The notes beneath the pieces are model-generated. The model worked only from the letters and a program-made list of their open reading frames with translations. It had not been told where the DNA came from and did no database searches. From NCBI GenBank assembly GCA_009763385.1, contig CM019827.1, forward strand, positions 90,008,314-90,072,313: DNA of 64,000 bases. The letters are read 5' to 3'. The translations under genes were made by a program, and so were the position numbers. Of the stretch, positions 32,503-44,294 are shown piece after piece. Source of the stretch: Coix lacryma-jobi var. lacryma-jobi. Its lineage: Eukaryota; Streptophyta; Magnoliopsida; Poales; Poaceae. Position 1 is the stretch's first letter, and the number at the start of each line of letters is the position of its first letter.

Positions 32503-33740
32503 AGAAGTGCTTAAAGGCTGGAGTAGAGTAATGGAAAAGGAAATGTGTCACACTTGTTTACACGCAAGGAGTTCACAAGGCAACTGGGTTGGATTCAGGA
32601 TTACAACCGAGATCAGAACACGGTTGCAAGTAGCAAGGTAGAGAACATTTGAGTGGAGCAAGGAAAATTATCAAGAGTCTAGAGAGAGAGTACATTGGTT
32701 GCGGGCTATAATGGATCATAACTGTAGACCTCGATACCTGCGCGCACCCAGCAGAAACTAGTGTGATCCGGACACACGAGATTCCCTAGGTTTCGACGCG
32801 GCACCGTGGTCACCAATTATGGCACCACAATAGAGCACAACTTCTATAACTCTCATCTCACATTTAGGAAATTATAACCAAAACAAGGGTTGGTTATAAT
32901 TACAAGGAAAGTGGCTTTGGACTCCCAATCGAGCGTCCAGAAATGAAAGCACATCAATAGTGGACTAGAAAGAATCATGACTATAGGCCTGGATATTAGC
33001 GAGCACCCAGCAGTAACACCATATGGTGGCCGTCCATAGGTGACACCTAGGTTCCCACGCTTTTATCCGGTCCACAGATCATGGTCCTTTCAAAGAACAC
33101 AATTTCAGTAACTTTCAACCACCATTCGTCGTTTTCACGACATCAAGCAACTAGCGCGTGCCAATTTAAGGCATGACACGCGTGTTCTGGAAGAACCAAG
33201 GATTTTACCCTGACTCTGACTTTATGTGGTAGAGTGTATGAAAGATATCCAAAAGTTCCCAAGGATAAGAACTTATGGAACAAAAGTATCAAGGGTAGCA
33301 GATTCTAGGGACAATCAGCTATCGGGGGACCATAGCTGCTCTCAGAATTTAGAGAAGAAGCACATTTTATCATTATGCAAGATATGATATATGCTCGTCC
33401 TATACGACCTCTCGCTGACAGGAGTTTTCTGTCTCCCCCATGTTAGTTAGGTATAGGGCTATACTTTACACTTTAGCTTCACGGACTTGGTGTAGGTGTT
33501 GATTAGCTCTTCCCTCATATTTTGGTGAGGTGTTGACTCTTCAATGACCCTCAGTAGATGAGTTGAAAACTTCTTGGTACCCTCTATTGGAGTCACTAGT
33601 ATAGTCTTCACAAAGTCTTCCAGCAAAGTAAGAAACTTAGGGAAGGATCATTTTTAACTTGTTACTTCCAAAAACTTTTAGATTAGAAACCATTTTGAAG
33701 TTTTTCAAAAGTAACATTGTAACTAGTCTTCCCTTGATGA

Positions 33741-33760
33741 CAATCCTGCTCCGATATCAT
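33741..33760 (-). other. Primer binding site of N
   Basis: Minus strand reads TGATATCGGAGCAGG right after the LTR end GGTTCTGCCACA; similar to the initiator tRNA-Met primer site with one or two mismatches. Confidence 0.7.
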
Positions 33761-33762
33761 TC

Positions 33763-35876
33763 TGTGGCAGAACCACCCGGTAATGTAGCCCACCCGCACA
33801 TTTCATCATTATAAGGAGCCCAATGACAGTGCAAATGAAACACATTACTGGAAAGATCTGTCGGGTGTCCCTGAGAGAACCCCGAATCATCCACGAACCA
33901 CAGGATCATCATCATGAAGGTTGGAATAATTACAACATTACAACATTGGTTACGAAATACCATCGGAGTGCAGAAGCAAGATAGATAATCTTTACAAACA
34001 TGAATAAGTTACTTTTTACATAACATAACTTGTATTGCGGAAGCAGAATAATATTACAGAACCACACTTAGGTGGAGCACCTAAGTTGGAGAAGAAGAAC
34101 AATCAGATCACGTCAAGCCCAATGACATGATCATGATCAACATCACCTATTAGAAACCTGCAACAAGGGATTAACAAACCCTGAGTACGGTCGGTACTCA
34201 GCAAGACTTATCCGTCAACAGAATAGACTTCAGGGTCATGCTGGTTTGGGTAGGCTCAATAGTACTTTTCATTTGCATAAAAGCTTACTAAAGTAACCCT
34301 AAATCCAAATTTTACTTAATCACTTAAGTACATGGTAAGAATTGAATGTGAACACTAGTGAAAGGTCATTAGCATTCTTTCTTAAACCAGTTCCATTTTT
34401 ATTCTACGATGCGGGTCAGAAGATTGAGTCTCCTTAACCGAGGAGGACGACGATTCGAACTGATTCAACCAGATCTGGGAGTTTTCCACGATCATACGAT
34501 ATATGTAGACCCTGGATCACACATATACCAACCCCAGCCTCGGATCCTCCAAACAAGACCGGGTCGGTGCCACCCGAGAGTACTTGTACACCTCCAATCT
34601 GGGACTTTAACCCACGAGGGTAGCTAGTACTCCCGCCATCTCTCCACTCCCAGTGCGCGATTAGCCGTTCTCATTTAAGAACCACCAAGGTAGGGCTTAC
34701 CGTAGCATATGATCGGTACTTCACAGTTTCTCAATCTAGCAAGCCAACAACGGTTAATCCTATTCCGACACATCCGGGTCACCCTACACCAACCCAAGGT
34801 TCGATGCATGTGCCCGTCTGGTCTTAACCATCATTCTTTCTCATTATCATTCCAAAACGATAAGTATCAAAAACATTTATTAAAAGCTTCATAAAGCAAG
34901 GCTAAGCATTTCTATCATTTGCATAAAGCAGGTATCAAGGACTGATATATCGATAACAAGGTTGATCATGCATCAATAGGTTTAAAGCATTTATTTGATA
35001 AACATCTAATGCATCAGGTTATCGAAAGTAAGTGTAATTGGAAATCCAAGGAAATGGTTAAATGAACCGGGGCTTGCCTTTGTTGCAGGGAAGATAGGAT
35101 CCAAGAATGATCCCCAAAGGTTAGTTCCTTCATCTATAAGTTAATTCTTCTCGATGAAGCTTGTCCAACAAGAATCTCCTTCCGAGGCTTGTTCGACAAG
35201 GGTGATTACCAAAGCTTGATCAACACGACTCCAACACTCTCGGATACTACACGTACATAAATGATGTATGCTTAGTATGATGTCGTGTGATGTATGCTAA
35301 GGTGCAGGACAACTCAAAAGCATAACAGAAGCTAAACACAAGATAAGGAAGGTCGAGTACAACTTTCCTTCGCGGTAAAGTTGCAAACCAACAAAACCAA
35401 CTTGCAACTTACCACTACGGTTTCTAGCTTAACAAACAACTATCACCAAACACCTTTAGGTGGGTTAACTAAGATGACTAAGGTTTATTAAAACATCACT
35501 CAAGCCATAGGAGCACAAGATGAGAGGTGTCCCATGGTCTTCAAACAATAACCAAAAGTCACACAAGATGCAAACATAAACTTAATGGTTTACTAACCAT
35601 AACCAGAGCTACCATCATCCAAAAGCGGTGATCTTAGACAATTTGAAAAGCTTATCCAATTGCCTACAAACTTCCTAATATCACCTAGGGTTGGTTTTAT
35701 AGGCAACTAGGCCAACTAACTTGAATAAACATTTCTGTCCAAACTAGGGCAGATTTGCTGATACAACTTCCAACAACCATAACTGGAGCTATGGGTCACC
35801 AAAAAGGGTGATTCTTAACAATCTAGAAAGCTTGTGAAAAACTCAAAAACTTTCCTATTATACTCAGCAGGTGATT
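33763..35876 (-). repeat. Right (5') LTR of N, first part
   Basis: Matches 27380-29515 of the left LTR. It stops at TGATT (35872-35876), the TSD made by insertion of K. Confidence 0.9.
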
Positions 35877-37849
35877 TGTGACGGAACGGCCCTAATCTCA
35901 TGGCCCACGTGTCCCTGTCAACCTCTGACAGCCGAACCCATGTTCCATGTGATTAAGACCTATTCGCCACCGGGCTACATCAGTGCCCAATGTCCGCAGG
36001 ATCATCTCACAATTCGGTTACAGCATTTCATACTTTTACAAATAACATCAGAATAAAGAGCGGAAGACTTAAATAACATTAGTTTTACAAAGCAGGGTTC
36101 CAAATAGAAATTAAGGTGCAGTTATTACAAACCAAGTTCTGATAATAGAAATAGACAAAGGCAATGTAGCGGACTACAACAAAATAAAGATACTGATAAT
36201 CACCCAGCCTGAGGGTGCACAACTATTCTTCGGCCTGATCAGCCTCTTCCTGGATGATGGTCATGCAGCAGGGCGCAAGACACATCGGGGTCTCAGTCTT
36301 ACCTGCAGCATGGGTAAAAAACCCTGAGTACTGGGGTACTCAACAAGACTTACCCGACTAAAGAAAAGGGAGAAGACTCAGGAATGAGAGGCTTAGGGTA
36401 GTCAAGGTAAGGCTTAAGCAAGATCAGGTATTTTGCAGAAAAGCATTTTGTAAACCTTATTTTATTTTGGAAAGATTCAGTATTCCTCAATTCTTCATCG
36501 TTCCTGATTCATTTTACATTTCAAAACATTCCTAGTTGAGAACCACTCTCCGTTGACAGTTAGTGACCAAGTCGCCATAACCGAGGAGCAACGTTAATCC
36601 GGATAAATAATACTCAGCTGAGGATCCCTATCCACACTGCATATGTAGCACCCAAGCTTGCATATGCCAACTCATCTACCACGATTCCTCCAAGATTGGG
36701 CCCGGTCCTACGCCACTCGGAAGTACAGTACACCACTCCTATCCAGGTACGACGACCACGTGGGTACATGCTACTTCTGCCATCTCTCCACTCCCAGTGC
36801 GCGGTTGTCGGTCCAATAAAGGATTCCTCGGAGCCAGAGCTTTCCGAAGTATGTGAATAGTTACAAGTCTTGACCAGCAGGCCCCCATACGGATGGTCCC
36901 TAAAGTTTTTCCGTCAGCAACAAGCACCTCGGGACTCTAACCCAAGAGTACAGGTCCTGTCGGTTTTTCAACCCTGTCCCGGTCGGTGTCAACTGTTGAG
37001 TCCCGGACTACAACATGACGGCACCGTACACGCAGACAACCTCTTCTCGACAATGACCACATGCTAGCCAGGCAAGCAGTCATCGAACGGGAAGTAAAGC
37101 CAAATTCTCGTAAGGATTCTTTCAGTGATCACACTTTTGAAATTGGCATTTTATTGCAAAGTCTAATTCATTAAGCATTGCTAAGCATTTTTCAAATACT
37201 TTTGAAAAACAGGTATCGGGTGTATCAGTGGTCAAGGTGGATAGTGCATCAATTAGGATAGCACACAACTCCAATAAACCTAATGCAATAATTTAACTCA
37301 AAAGCATTTAAGGAAATCATTTTATAAATTCAAGGAAAGGGGTTAAATGCACCGGGGCTTGCCTTGAAGAGCAAAGAGGGCAGGCTCGAGGGCGCCAGGG
37401 CAGGTGTCGGAGCTCGGGGTAGCCTCGGGGACAGGTTCGTCAGTGGCTGCCTCGATCTTGACGCCTTCTCCTTCGGTCACTAAACGGATGCAAGGATGTA
37501 TGCTTATGAGGATGCTCACATGAACAATGCAGCACAGGACAAAGCACTGATCCTAGAGTATAACTTTCTAACAAGGGAGTAACTTCTAGGGTAGACACAA
37601 GGTTACCTATCTTTTATCTTTAAACAAGATTAGTTAAACCTATTAAGCATCATTGATCTAACCTAAGCATAGACCAAGGCTTGACATCACAAACATCATA
37701 GACCAGATGGGTGAGGGTCTGTGAACAGCAAACAATCAATTTTCAGAATTTTTAGAGCAACACAGAAAATCATACAAAAATATGAAATAGCAAGACTATT
37801 CAAATTTTTGAAAAGGAAAAAGAGCACTGAGCTCGAGTCGGAGCGGGCT

Positions 37850-38170
37850 CGACGTTGAGGCTCGAGGCTCGGCTGAGAAAACAGAGGCTGGGCTCACCGA
37901 GAGTCAGAGGCGAGGCTCGGCGAGGCGGATGGAAGAGAGGGCTCGACGGGCGAGGCCTCGGCGGGGTTCTCTTGCGGCAGACTTCTCGAGGGAGGCCTCG
38001 GCTTACTCGAGGCTTGCGACTCGAGGGTAGTGCGATTCGCCCGAGGCTGAGGCTAGCCTCGGCTTCTTCGAGGGGCGGGGCTCGAGGGTGTGCTCGAGGG
38101 TGTGGCTCAGGAACGTGCTCGAGGGTGAGGCTCGAGGGAACGCTCGAGGCATGGGGCTCGATACGGCCGA
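37850..38170 (-). repeat. CTCGAG-rich degenerate repeat block in the K LTR
   Basis: GGCTCGAGG, CTCGAGGGTG and close variants recur more than a dozen times in about 320 bases, most regularly at 38075-38160. The right LTR has the same block at about 47480-47820. Confidence 0.75.
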
Positions 38171-38540
38171 GGGTGCGGGTTTTGGAAGGAGACGACCGCG
38201 GCGGACTTCGGCGATCCGGCGACTCTGTACACCAGGCACGGTCACCAGTAACCAGTTAGGAACGCAAGGAAACAAGGAAGAAAGATTAAGGGTCAGAGAG
38301 AGAAGGGATGGAGCGACGGCGGCGAATTCCGCCGACCCGAGCCGGTCGGTCTCTCACCGGTGCAGAGGAAGAAGGGCTCGCACCTGGGTGGGAGTCGGTA
38401 GTAGCGGTGGAATTGAGGGGTTGGGGAGCTGCGCGACGATGAGGCGAAGCTGCTGGGCTAGGTGGTTGAGCGGCGGAGTCACTGGAATGAGCTCGAGACG
38501 GTGGCGGAGGAAGTGAGCTGCTCCGGCCGGTCGACGGGCC

Positions 38541-38549
38541 TTTTATAGG
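38541..38549 (-). promoter_or_regulatory. TATA box of the K left LTR
   Basis: Minus strand reads GCGCCTATAAAAGGCCC, a strong plant TATA context. The same box in the right (5') LTR is at about 48182-48190, where it would drive the element's RNA. Confidence 0.75.
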
Positions 38550-38965
38550 CGCGGTCAGGGGCAGATAGAGAGCGCGCGGGGTGGATAAGAATGCTCGTGG
38601 CGCGTGCTATCGAACGCACGATGAAGAAAGGACGGAAATCAGTTTGGGACCGGGCGTCGTGCTTGCCGGCGACGGCCACGCGGCGGCGACGTCGGGGAGA
38701 AGTGGGGGACGGGATAGAAGTCAACTGTGACGCGCGTGCGGGGGCGGAATGATAACACTGTTGAGGGCGATGGGTCGGGAGCAGGCGGGCGGCTACCAGG
38801 CGCGCGGCGGGTGCGCAGCGCTGGCACGCGGCCATGGCCGGGGCCCCCTCCTGACCCTAGGTAGGAGAAGAACAGTAGCTAGGGTAGGGTTCTTTAGAAA
38901 ATTGATTTCTGTGCTGGCAAGATTATTCCCAAATTTTGAAATGCACAGGAAAAACTCAGAATACC

Positions 38966-39164
38966 AAAGTTGTGCAGAAAAAGGAGATCTACAACTTTGT
39001 CAAAAAAGAATATTTTCAAATTCCAAACAGTTTTGAATTAAATTCGAAATCAGAAAAGGGGACACTTTAGGATTTGAATAATTTCAAATTACTTTTGAAT
39101 TTATAAAGAAACATGAAAATCTGCAAATACCAAAGTTGTTCCTTTTGACAAGATCTACAACTTT
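38966..39164 (-). repeat. Two AAAGTTGT/ACAACTTT hairpins in the K LTR
   Basis: 38966-38998 and 39132-39164, same arms as in element N. The right LTR has them near 48588-48615 and 48748-48782. Confidence 0.7.
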
Positions 39165-39519
39165 GCTTTTCGGACCAAGTCCATGTTTTGAATAGTTTTA
39201 AATTATAAAAAGAGGGGTAAAAACTAGGGTTTGGAAATTAGGGTTTTTCAAAAGGGATTTGAAATCTGTTTTAGATTTTGGGTTTGAACAACACAACAAA
39301 GCTTCAAGACACAAAACCGAACAAGAATTTACACAAGCAAGTCACAGAGGTGAAATTACCATTTTGCCCTTAAAGGAAGATTTGGGCTTTTAGGGTTTTC
39401 GAAAAAGAAATCATTACACAGGTATTAAGCAAACTTAAATGCATGACAAGAATGATTAATGACTAAAGATGATGATGACATGTCAAGTTAATTACATATT
39501 AAACACCAGAGGTGTTACA

Positions 39520-39552
39520 GCCTTCCCCCTAAAAGAAATCTCGCCCCGAGAT
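39520..39552 (-). other. Polypurine tract and adjoining hairpin of K
   Basis: Minus strand: AGATCTCG GGG CGAGATTT then CTTTTAGGGGGAAGG before the LTR start TGTAACACC. The hairpin matches that of element N except one arm base and the loop. Confidence 0.8.
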
Positions 39553-39588
39553 CTGCGTCTAGAGAAGGACAAGGGCAAAACCTTACAT

Positions 39589-39790
39589 CTACAGAGTATC
39601 GAGAATGTCGGGATAGTTCTTTGCTAACAAGTCTTCAGATTCCCAAGTGGCTTCTTCTTCAGAGTGTTGGTTCCACTAGATCTTGTACCATCTTGTGGTA
39701 GTCCTTCGAGTAACACGGTCCTTGGAATCCAACACATGAACTGGATACTCCGAGTATGACAGATCAGGTTCTAACTCAACACCTTCAACA
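39589..39790 (-). other. Chromodomain at the integrase C-terminus of K
   Basis: Minus strand encodes YPVHVLDSKDRVTRRTT, RWYKI, stop, WNQHSEEEATWESED and LLAKNYPDIL, then TAG at 39589-39591. The spacing of Y, W and the EATWE block is that of chromoviral chromodomains, which direct integration by reading chromatin marks. The stop stands where Q is usual (KIQW), a likely CAG to TAG change. Confidence 0.82.
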
Positions 39791-42700
39791 TCTACCACAT
39801 GTTCGGGCACTCGGAGACACTTCTTGAGTTAGGAGACGTGAAACACATTGTGGACTGAAGATGGTCAGGCAACCTTAGCTTGTAAGCTACCTTGCCATAA
39901 CTTTCCAGAATCTCAAAGGGACCAATATAGCGAGGCGCTAACTTCCCTTTAACTCCAAAACGAGTGACTCCTTTGGTGGGTGAGACTTTCAGGTACACAA
40001 AATCTCCGATTTGAAACTTCAGAGGTCGACGTCTTTTGTCAGCATAGCTCTTCTGTCGAGATTGCGCAATTTTCATATTTTCTTGTATTTGCTTGACTTT
40101 TTCTTCCATATCTTTTCACTAGGTCAACTCCAAAGAATTCTCTTTCTCCAGGTTCAGACCAACTGAGAGGTGTACGACAACGGCGACCGTACAGTGCTTC
40201 AAAGTGTGCCATCTTGATGCTTTCTTGGTAGCTGTTATTATATGAGAATTCTGCCAAGGGCAAACAGTCATCCCAAGTATCTGCGAAGGTGAGCACGCAG
40301 GCTCTCAACATATCCTCTAGCACTTGGTTGACTCGCTCAGTTTGTCCATCTGTTTGCGGATGATATGCCGTACTATGCAAGAGCTTGGTTCCAAGTGAGG
40401 TATGGAACGCTTTCCAAAACTTGGCGACAAACTGGGTACCACGATCAGAGATAATGGTCTCGGGTATGCCATGGAGTTTCACTATGTGGTTCTTGTACAA
40501 AGTGGCATATGTGGGGACGGTGTAGCTGGTTTTGACTGGCAGGAAATGAGCTTGCTTAGTGAGCGATCCACGATCACCCAGATCGAATCAAAACCTTTGG
40601 TGTCTTGGTGGTAGCCCATTGATAAAATCCATACTGATATCGTCCCATTTCCAAGCAGGTACAGGTAAAGGTGCAATTCTCCTCCAGGCCTCATGTGCAC
40701 GGCTTTGACTTTCTGGCAAGTATCACACTGAGCGACATACCGGGCGATCTCAATCTTCATCTTTGTCCACCAGAACCTTTGTTTCAAGTCCTGGTACATC
40801 TGTTGCTGCCGGGGTGGATGGAGAATCTAGTCAAGTGTGCTTCATCAAGGATTAACTTTCTTAACTCAAGCACTTTAGGAACTACTAACCGATTCTTAAA
40901 CCATAATACTCCTGTATCATCAATCCTGAAACAATCAGCCTTTCCGGATTGGACCTTTTCGATGATGTGCTTGATTCCAGGGTTATCTTTCTGTGCAGCG
41001 ATGATCTGCTCTCTGATAGGGGTTTCTATTCTGATATAATTCAGAGTTCCTTGTGGAATCATTTCAATATTCAACTTTTCCAGCTCATAACACAAAGAAG
41101 AATCATAGGGTTTCATCATCAGACAGTTGCAATATGACTTGCGACTGAGCGCATCGGCAACCACATTCGCCTTACCCAGATGGTAATGCACTTCAAGATC
41201 ATAGTCCTTAATTAACTTAAGCCATCTTCTCTGCCTCATATTCAGTTCCTCTTGAGTGAAGATATACTTCAGGCTTTTTGTGATCAGTGTACACATTACA
41301 GGTACTGCCCAACAGATAATACGCCAGATCTTTAAGGCATGCACCACTGCTGCTAACTCAAGATCATGGGTGGATAATTCTCTTCATGTCGCTTAAGCTG
41401 TCGGGAGGCATATGCGATCACTCGACCTTCTTGCATCAAAACACAGCCCAAACCAGTACCAGATGCATCACAGAAGACATCAAAGGGCTTTTCAATGTTC
41501 GGCTGGGCTAGCACTGGTGATGTAGTTAACAGTTTCTTCAGAGTTTGAAAGGCTTGCTCACAGGCTGGTGACCAGACAAACTTCACAGAATTCTTTACTA
41601 ACTCAGTGATAGGCTTGGCAATTCTGGAGAAATCCAGAATGAATCAACGATAATATCCAGCCATTCCCATAAAGCTGCGGACTTGATGAACAGTGGTAGG
41701 TGGCTCAATCCAGAATGTCTGCCACTTTCCAAGGTCAACTGACACACCTTCAGCGGATAGGACATGACCAAGAAACTGTATCTGATCTAACTAGAACTCA
41801 CATTTACTGAACTTGGCATAAAGCTGATGATCTCTGAGACGGGATAGAACGATACGAAGATGTTCGGCATGATCTTCAGGGGATTTGAGTAGACAAGGAT
41901 GTCGTCAATGAACACGACCACGAATTTATCAAGCTCTGGCATGAACACAAAGTTCATGAGGTACATGAAATGAGCAGGGGCATTGGTCAAACGAAGGACA
42001 TGACCAAGTACTCATAGAGGCCGTATCTGGTGGTGAAAGCTGTTTTAGGAATATCTTCAGGACGTATCTTTATTTGGTGGTAGCCAGATCTGAGATCGAT
42101 CTTGGAGAATACTTTGGCTCCAGCTAACTGGTCAAAGAGAAGATCAATACGAGGCAAGGGATATTTATTTTTGATGGTGACCTCATGAGTGGGCGATAAT
42201 CAATGCACATTCTGAGAGTCTTGTCTTTTTCTTTACAAAGATTGCAGGACAGCCCCAAGGAGATGAGCTTGGGCGAATGAAACCCTGTCCAACAAATCTG
42301 TAATTGGATTTTTAGCTCTGCCAACTCTCTGGGAGGCATTCGATAAGCTCTACGGGATATGGGAGCAGTCCCGGGCTTAGCTCTATGGCAAACTCGACCT
42401 CACGGTCAGGAGGCAGACCAGGCAAATCCTCAGGAAAAACATCAGGGAATTCGCAGACCACGGGGATGTCTCCGGTTTCCAGAACATAGGCGGTGTTTAT
42501 TTGAGTGGCTGCTGGTTTTTGAGGCATTGGAAGTTGGAGAAGGAGTTTGGCGATACTGTTAGGAATATCCACCCTCACAACTCTATTCAGGATGTCGATC
42601 ATGTCTTATACTGACACATCCAATTCATGCCTAGGATGACATCTATCTCCTGATCACGAAGCACTATCATGGTGGTGGGAAATACATGTTCCCCCAACAT

Positions 42701-42880
42701 TACTGGTATACTGCGAACCATCCTTAGTACTTATACGCCTCCAGGCGAAAATATGCAGAAACTTTCTTTAAATCCTCAATTGATATCTCATGCTTGGTGA
42801 CAAAAGTACGACTGATGAAGGAATGCGATGCATCAGAATCAAACACAAACTGCAGGGTGATTGGCAACAGGAAACCTACC
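39589..42880 (-). pseudogene. pol: pol of chromovirus K, several frameshifts and stops
   Basis: From high to low coordinate: protease with active site DSDASHSFIS (about 42815-42843), where the catalytic DSG has become DSD; the linker PDVFPEDLPGLPPDREVEF (about 42390-42450); RT fragments with catalytic FIDD (in VVVFIDDILVYS, about 41900-41935); RNase H (VFCDASGTGLGCVL near 41490 and YHLGKANVVADALSRK near 41160); integrase zinc finger (CDTCQKVKAVH near 40710) and DDE core (IISDRGTQF near 40450, DGQTERVNQ near 40335); the GPY-type module (GKLAPRYIGPFEIL near 39920) and a chromodomain. At least five frame changes are needed to follow the protein, so this copy cannot make enzyme. Confidence 0.88.
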
Positions 42881-44042
42881 GATCATGACGGGCTCCCCTC
42901 TGGTATATCGCTGACAGCGGTGTAGTTGTTGTGAGTAGACTTGCCCGTGCTTCTTGACAATCTTGCCCTTCTGAACATGCTGCTGCTGTGCACGGTGTGT
43001 GCTGCTGTGATGCTTGGATCCTCCAGGTTCTTCTGAGTATTCTGGGCATACCTCTTGGGTTGGGCACTCACGGACCAGTGACCAAGCTGGCCGCAGTTGT
43101 AGCAGGGATGGTTGTAGGCTGTTTGTGGAGTGGGTGATACGAACACCTGGGGCGTTCGGCTGTGTGGCACTCTGTGGTTGGGATTATGGGTGGTGGCCGC
43201 GGTACGGACGACCACTTGATGGTTGGGTAAGGTAGGCGATTTTGGTGGTGACTGGGGTGGTATATGATCCTCTGGCGCTTGTGACCGCCAGAGAAACTGC
43301 TGGATCCTGCTTTCTTCTTCTTCTTTTCCTCTTGATATGACGGTTGCTTTCTTGATATGCAACAGCACGATCAACGACATCATGATACGAACCGGTCAGG
43401 TTATTGGACAGACTTCTGCGGATCTTAGGATGCAGACCTCTAAGGAAAACTATCCCCTTCTCTTTCATCTGTGTTGACATACTCTGAGGCATAAACTGGC
43501 TAAGATGGTTGAACTGACCCACATACTGCATCACTGTGGAGTCCTTCTGCTGCAGTGCCCGAAACTGATCAGCTTCATCTCATTAATCCCGAAGGGAGGT
43601 GATGCGCACGGGAAAAGCTGTGCGGAACTCTCCAGGTCATCTGATGACCTTCTGGTCTGGATAGCTAACAGGTTGGCATACCAAGCACTTGCTGGACCAC
43701 GAAGCTGCTGGGGAAGCGAACCGGGGCTTCTGGACGTCGGTACAGCGGAGAAGACTGAACTTTTGCTCCATAGTGCGGAGCCAATCATCAGCTTCCAGGG
43801 GTTCATCTGCTTTGGTGAAAACTGGTGGACGGGTCTCGGTGAAATCCACATATGTAGTCTCACGGTTGATGTCGTGACGGACCACGGTGACCACTGTTCT
43901 GTTGCACTTGGTTTTGAGCCATCAGGTTAGCAGCGGCTGCCAAGGCTGTGATGGCATCTGCTAGCGTAGCAGGTACAGGTGGAGGGTTTGGAAGGTTGGC
44001 ACCGTCAGAACCTCCAGCTCCAGTGCGAGTGTTCACAGGCAT
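42876..44042 (-). pseudogene. gag: gag of chromovirus K, frameshifted
   Basis: Starts MPVNTRTGAGGSDG at 44042. Gag-domain pieces in different frames: ETTYVDFTETRPPVFTKADE and EADDWLRTMEQKFSLL (about 43760-43890), then MQYVGQFNHLSQFMP and RFLRGLHP-like GIVFLRGLHPKIRRSL (about 43400-43530). Near 43080 lies CYNCGQLGHWSVSA, a CCHC zinc knuckle whose last Cys reads as Ala, probably because of a nearby one-base loss. Chromoviral Gag binds and packages element RNA. It lies about 250 bases below the end of the extra ORF. Confidence 0.82.
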
Positions 44043-44294
44043 CTGTTAAGCAACTTGGAACTTAGCATTCATAGATAGGGTTCTGAAATCAAAGACTGAT
44101 AGCTTCTTCTGATACAAAGACTGATAGATTGATAAAGATGACTGACAGATAGCGACTGACTGATAAGGAGAAAAGGTACGAAAAGAAAGATACAGACTGA
44201 CTTAACAAAAGATAGACTAACGCTCCCAAACCTAGACTAGGTTTTAGGTAAGCAGGTGGTACAGACACACGGGATCCATCTCCTAACGACGAGC

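Larger units (their letters stand above)
32465..33762 (-). other. Internal region of N, no coding capacity seen
   Basis: 1298 bases between the LTRs. I find no frame with Gag, protease, RT or integrase motifs on either strand. Two diverged copies of a segment of roughly 200 bases (about 32695-32880 and 32960-33130) share CAGTAAC/CAGAAAC, CCTAGGTT and similar words. The ends hold the polypurine region and primer site. Confidence 0.75.
35877..39519 (-). repeat. Left (3') LTR of K
   Basis: 3643 bases, minus-strand ends TGTAACACCTC and CCGTTCCGTCACA. Lacks about 300 bases present in the right LTR (equivalent of about 47079-47385). Contains a CTCGAG-rich block, a TATA box and two hairpins. Confidence 0.9.

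Noticed and set aside
37855..38516. Arg/Gly-rich open frames in the K LTR
   Set aside because: They come from the CTCGAG-rich repeats; frame and stops differ between the two LTRs.
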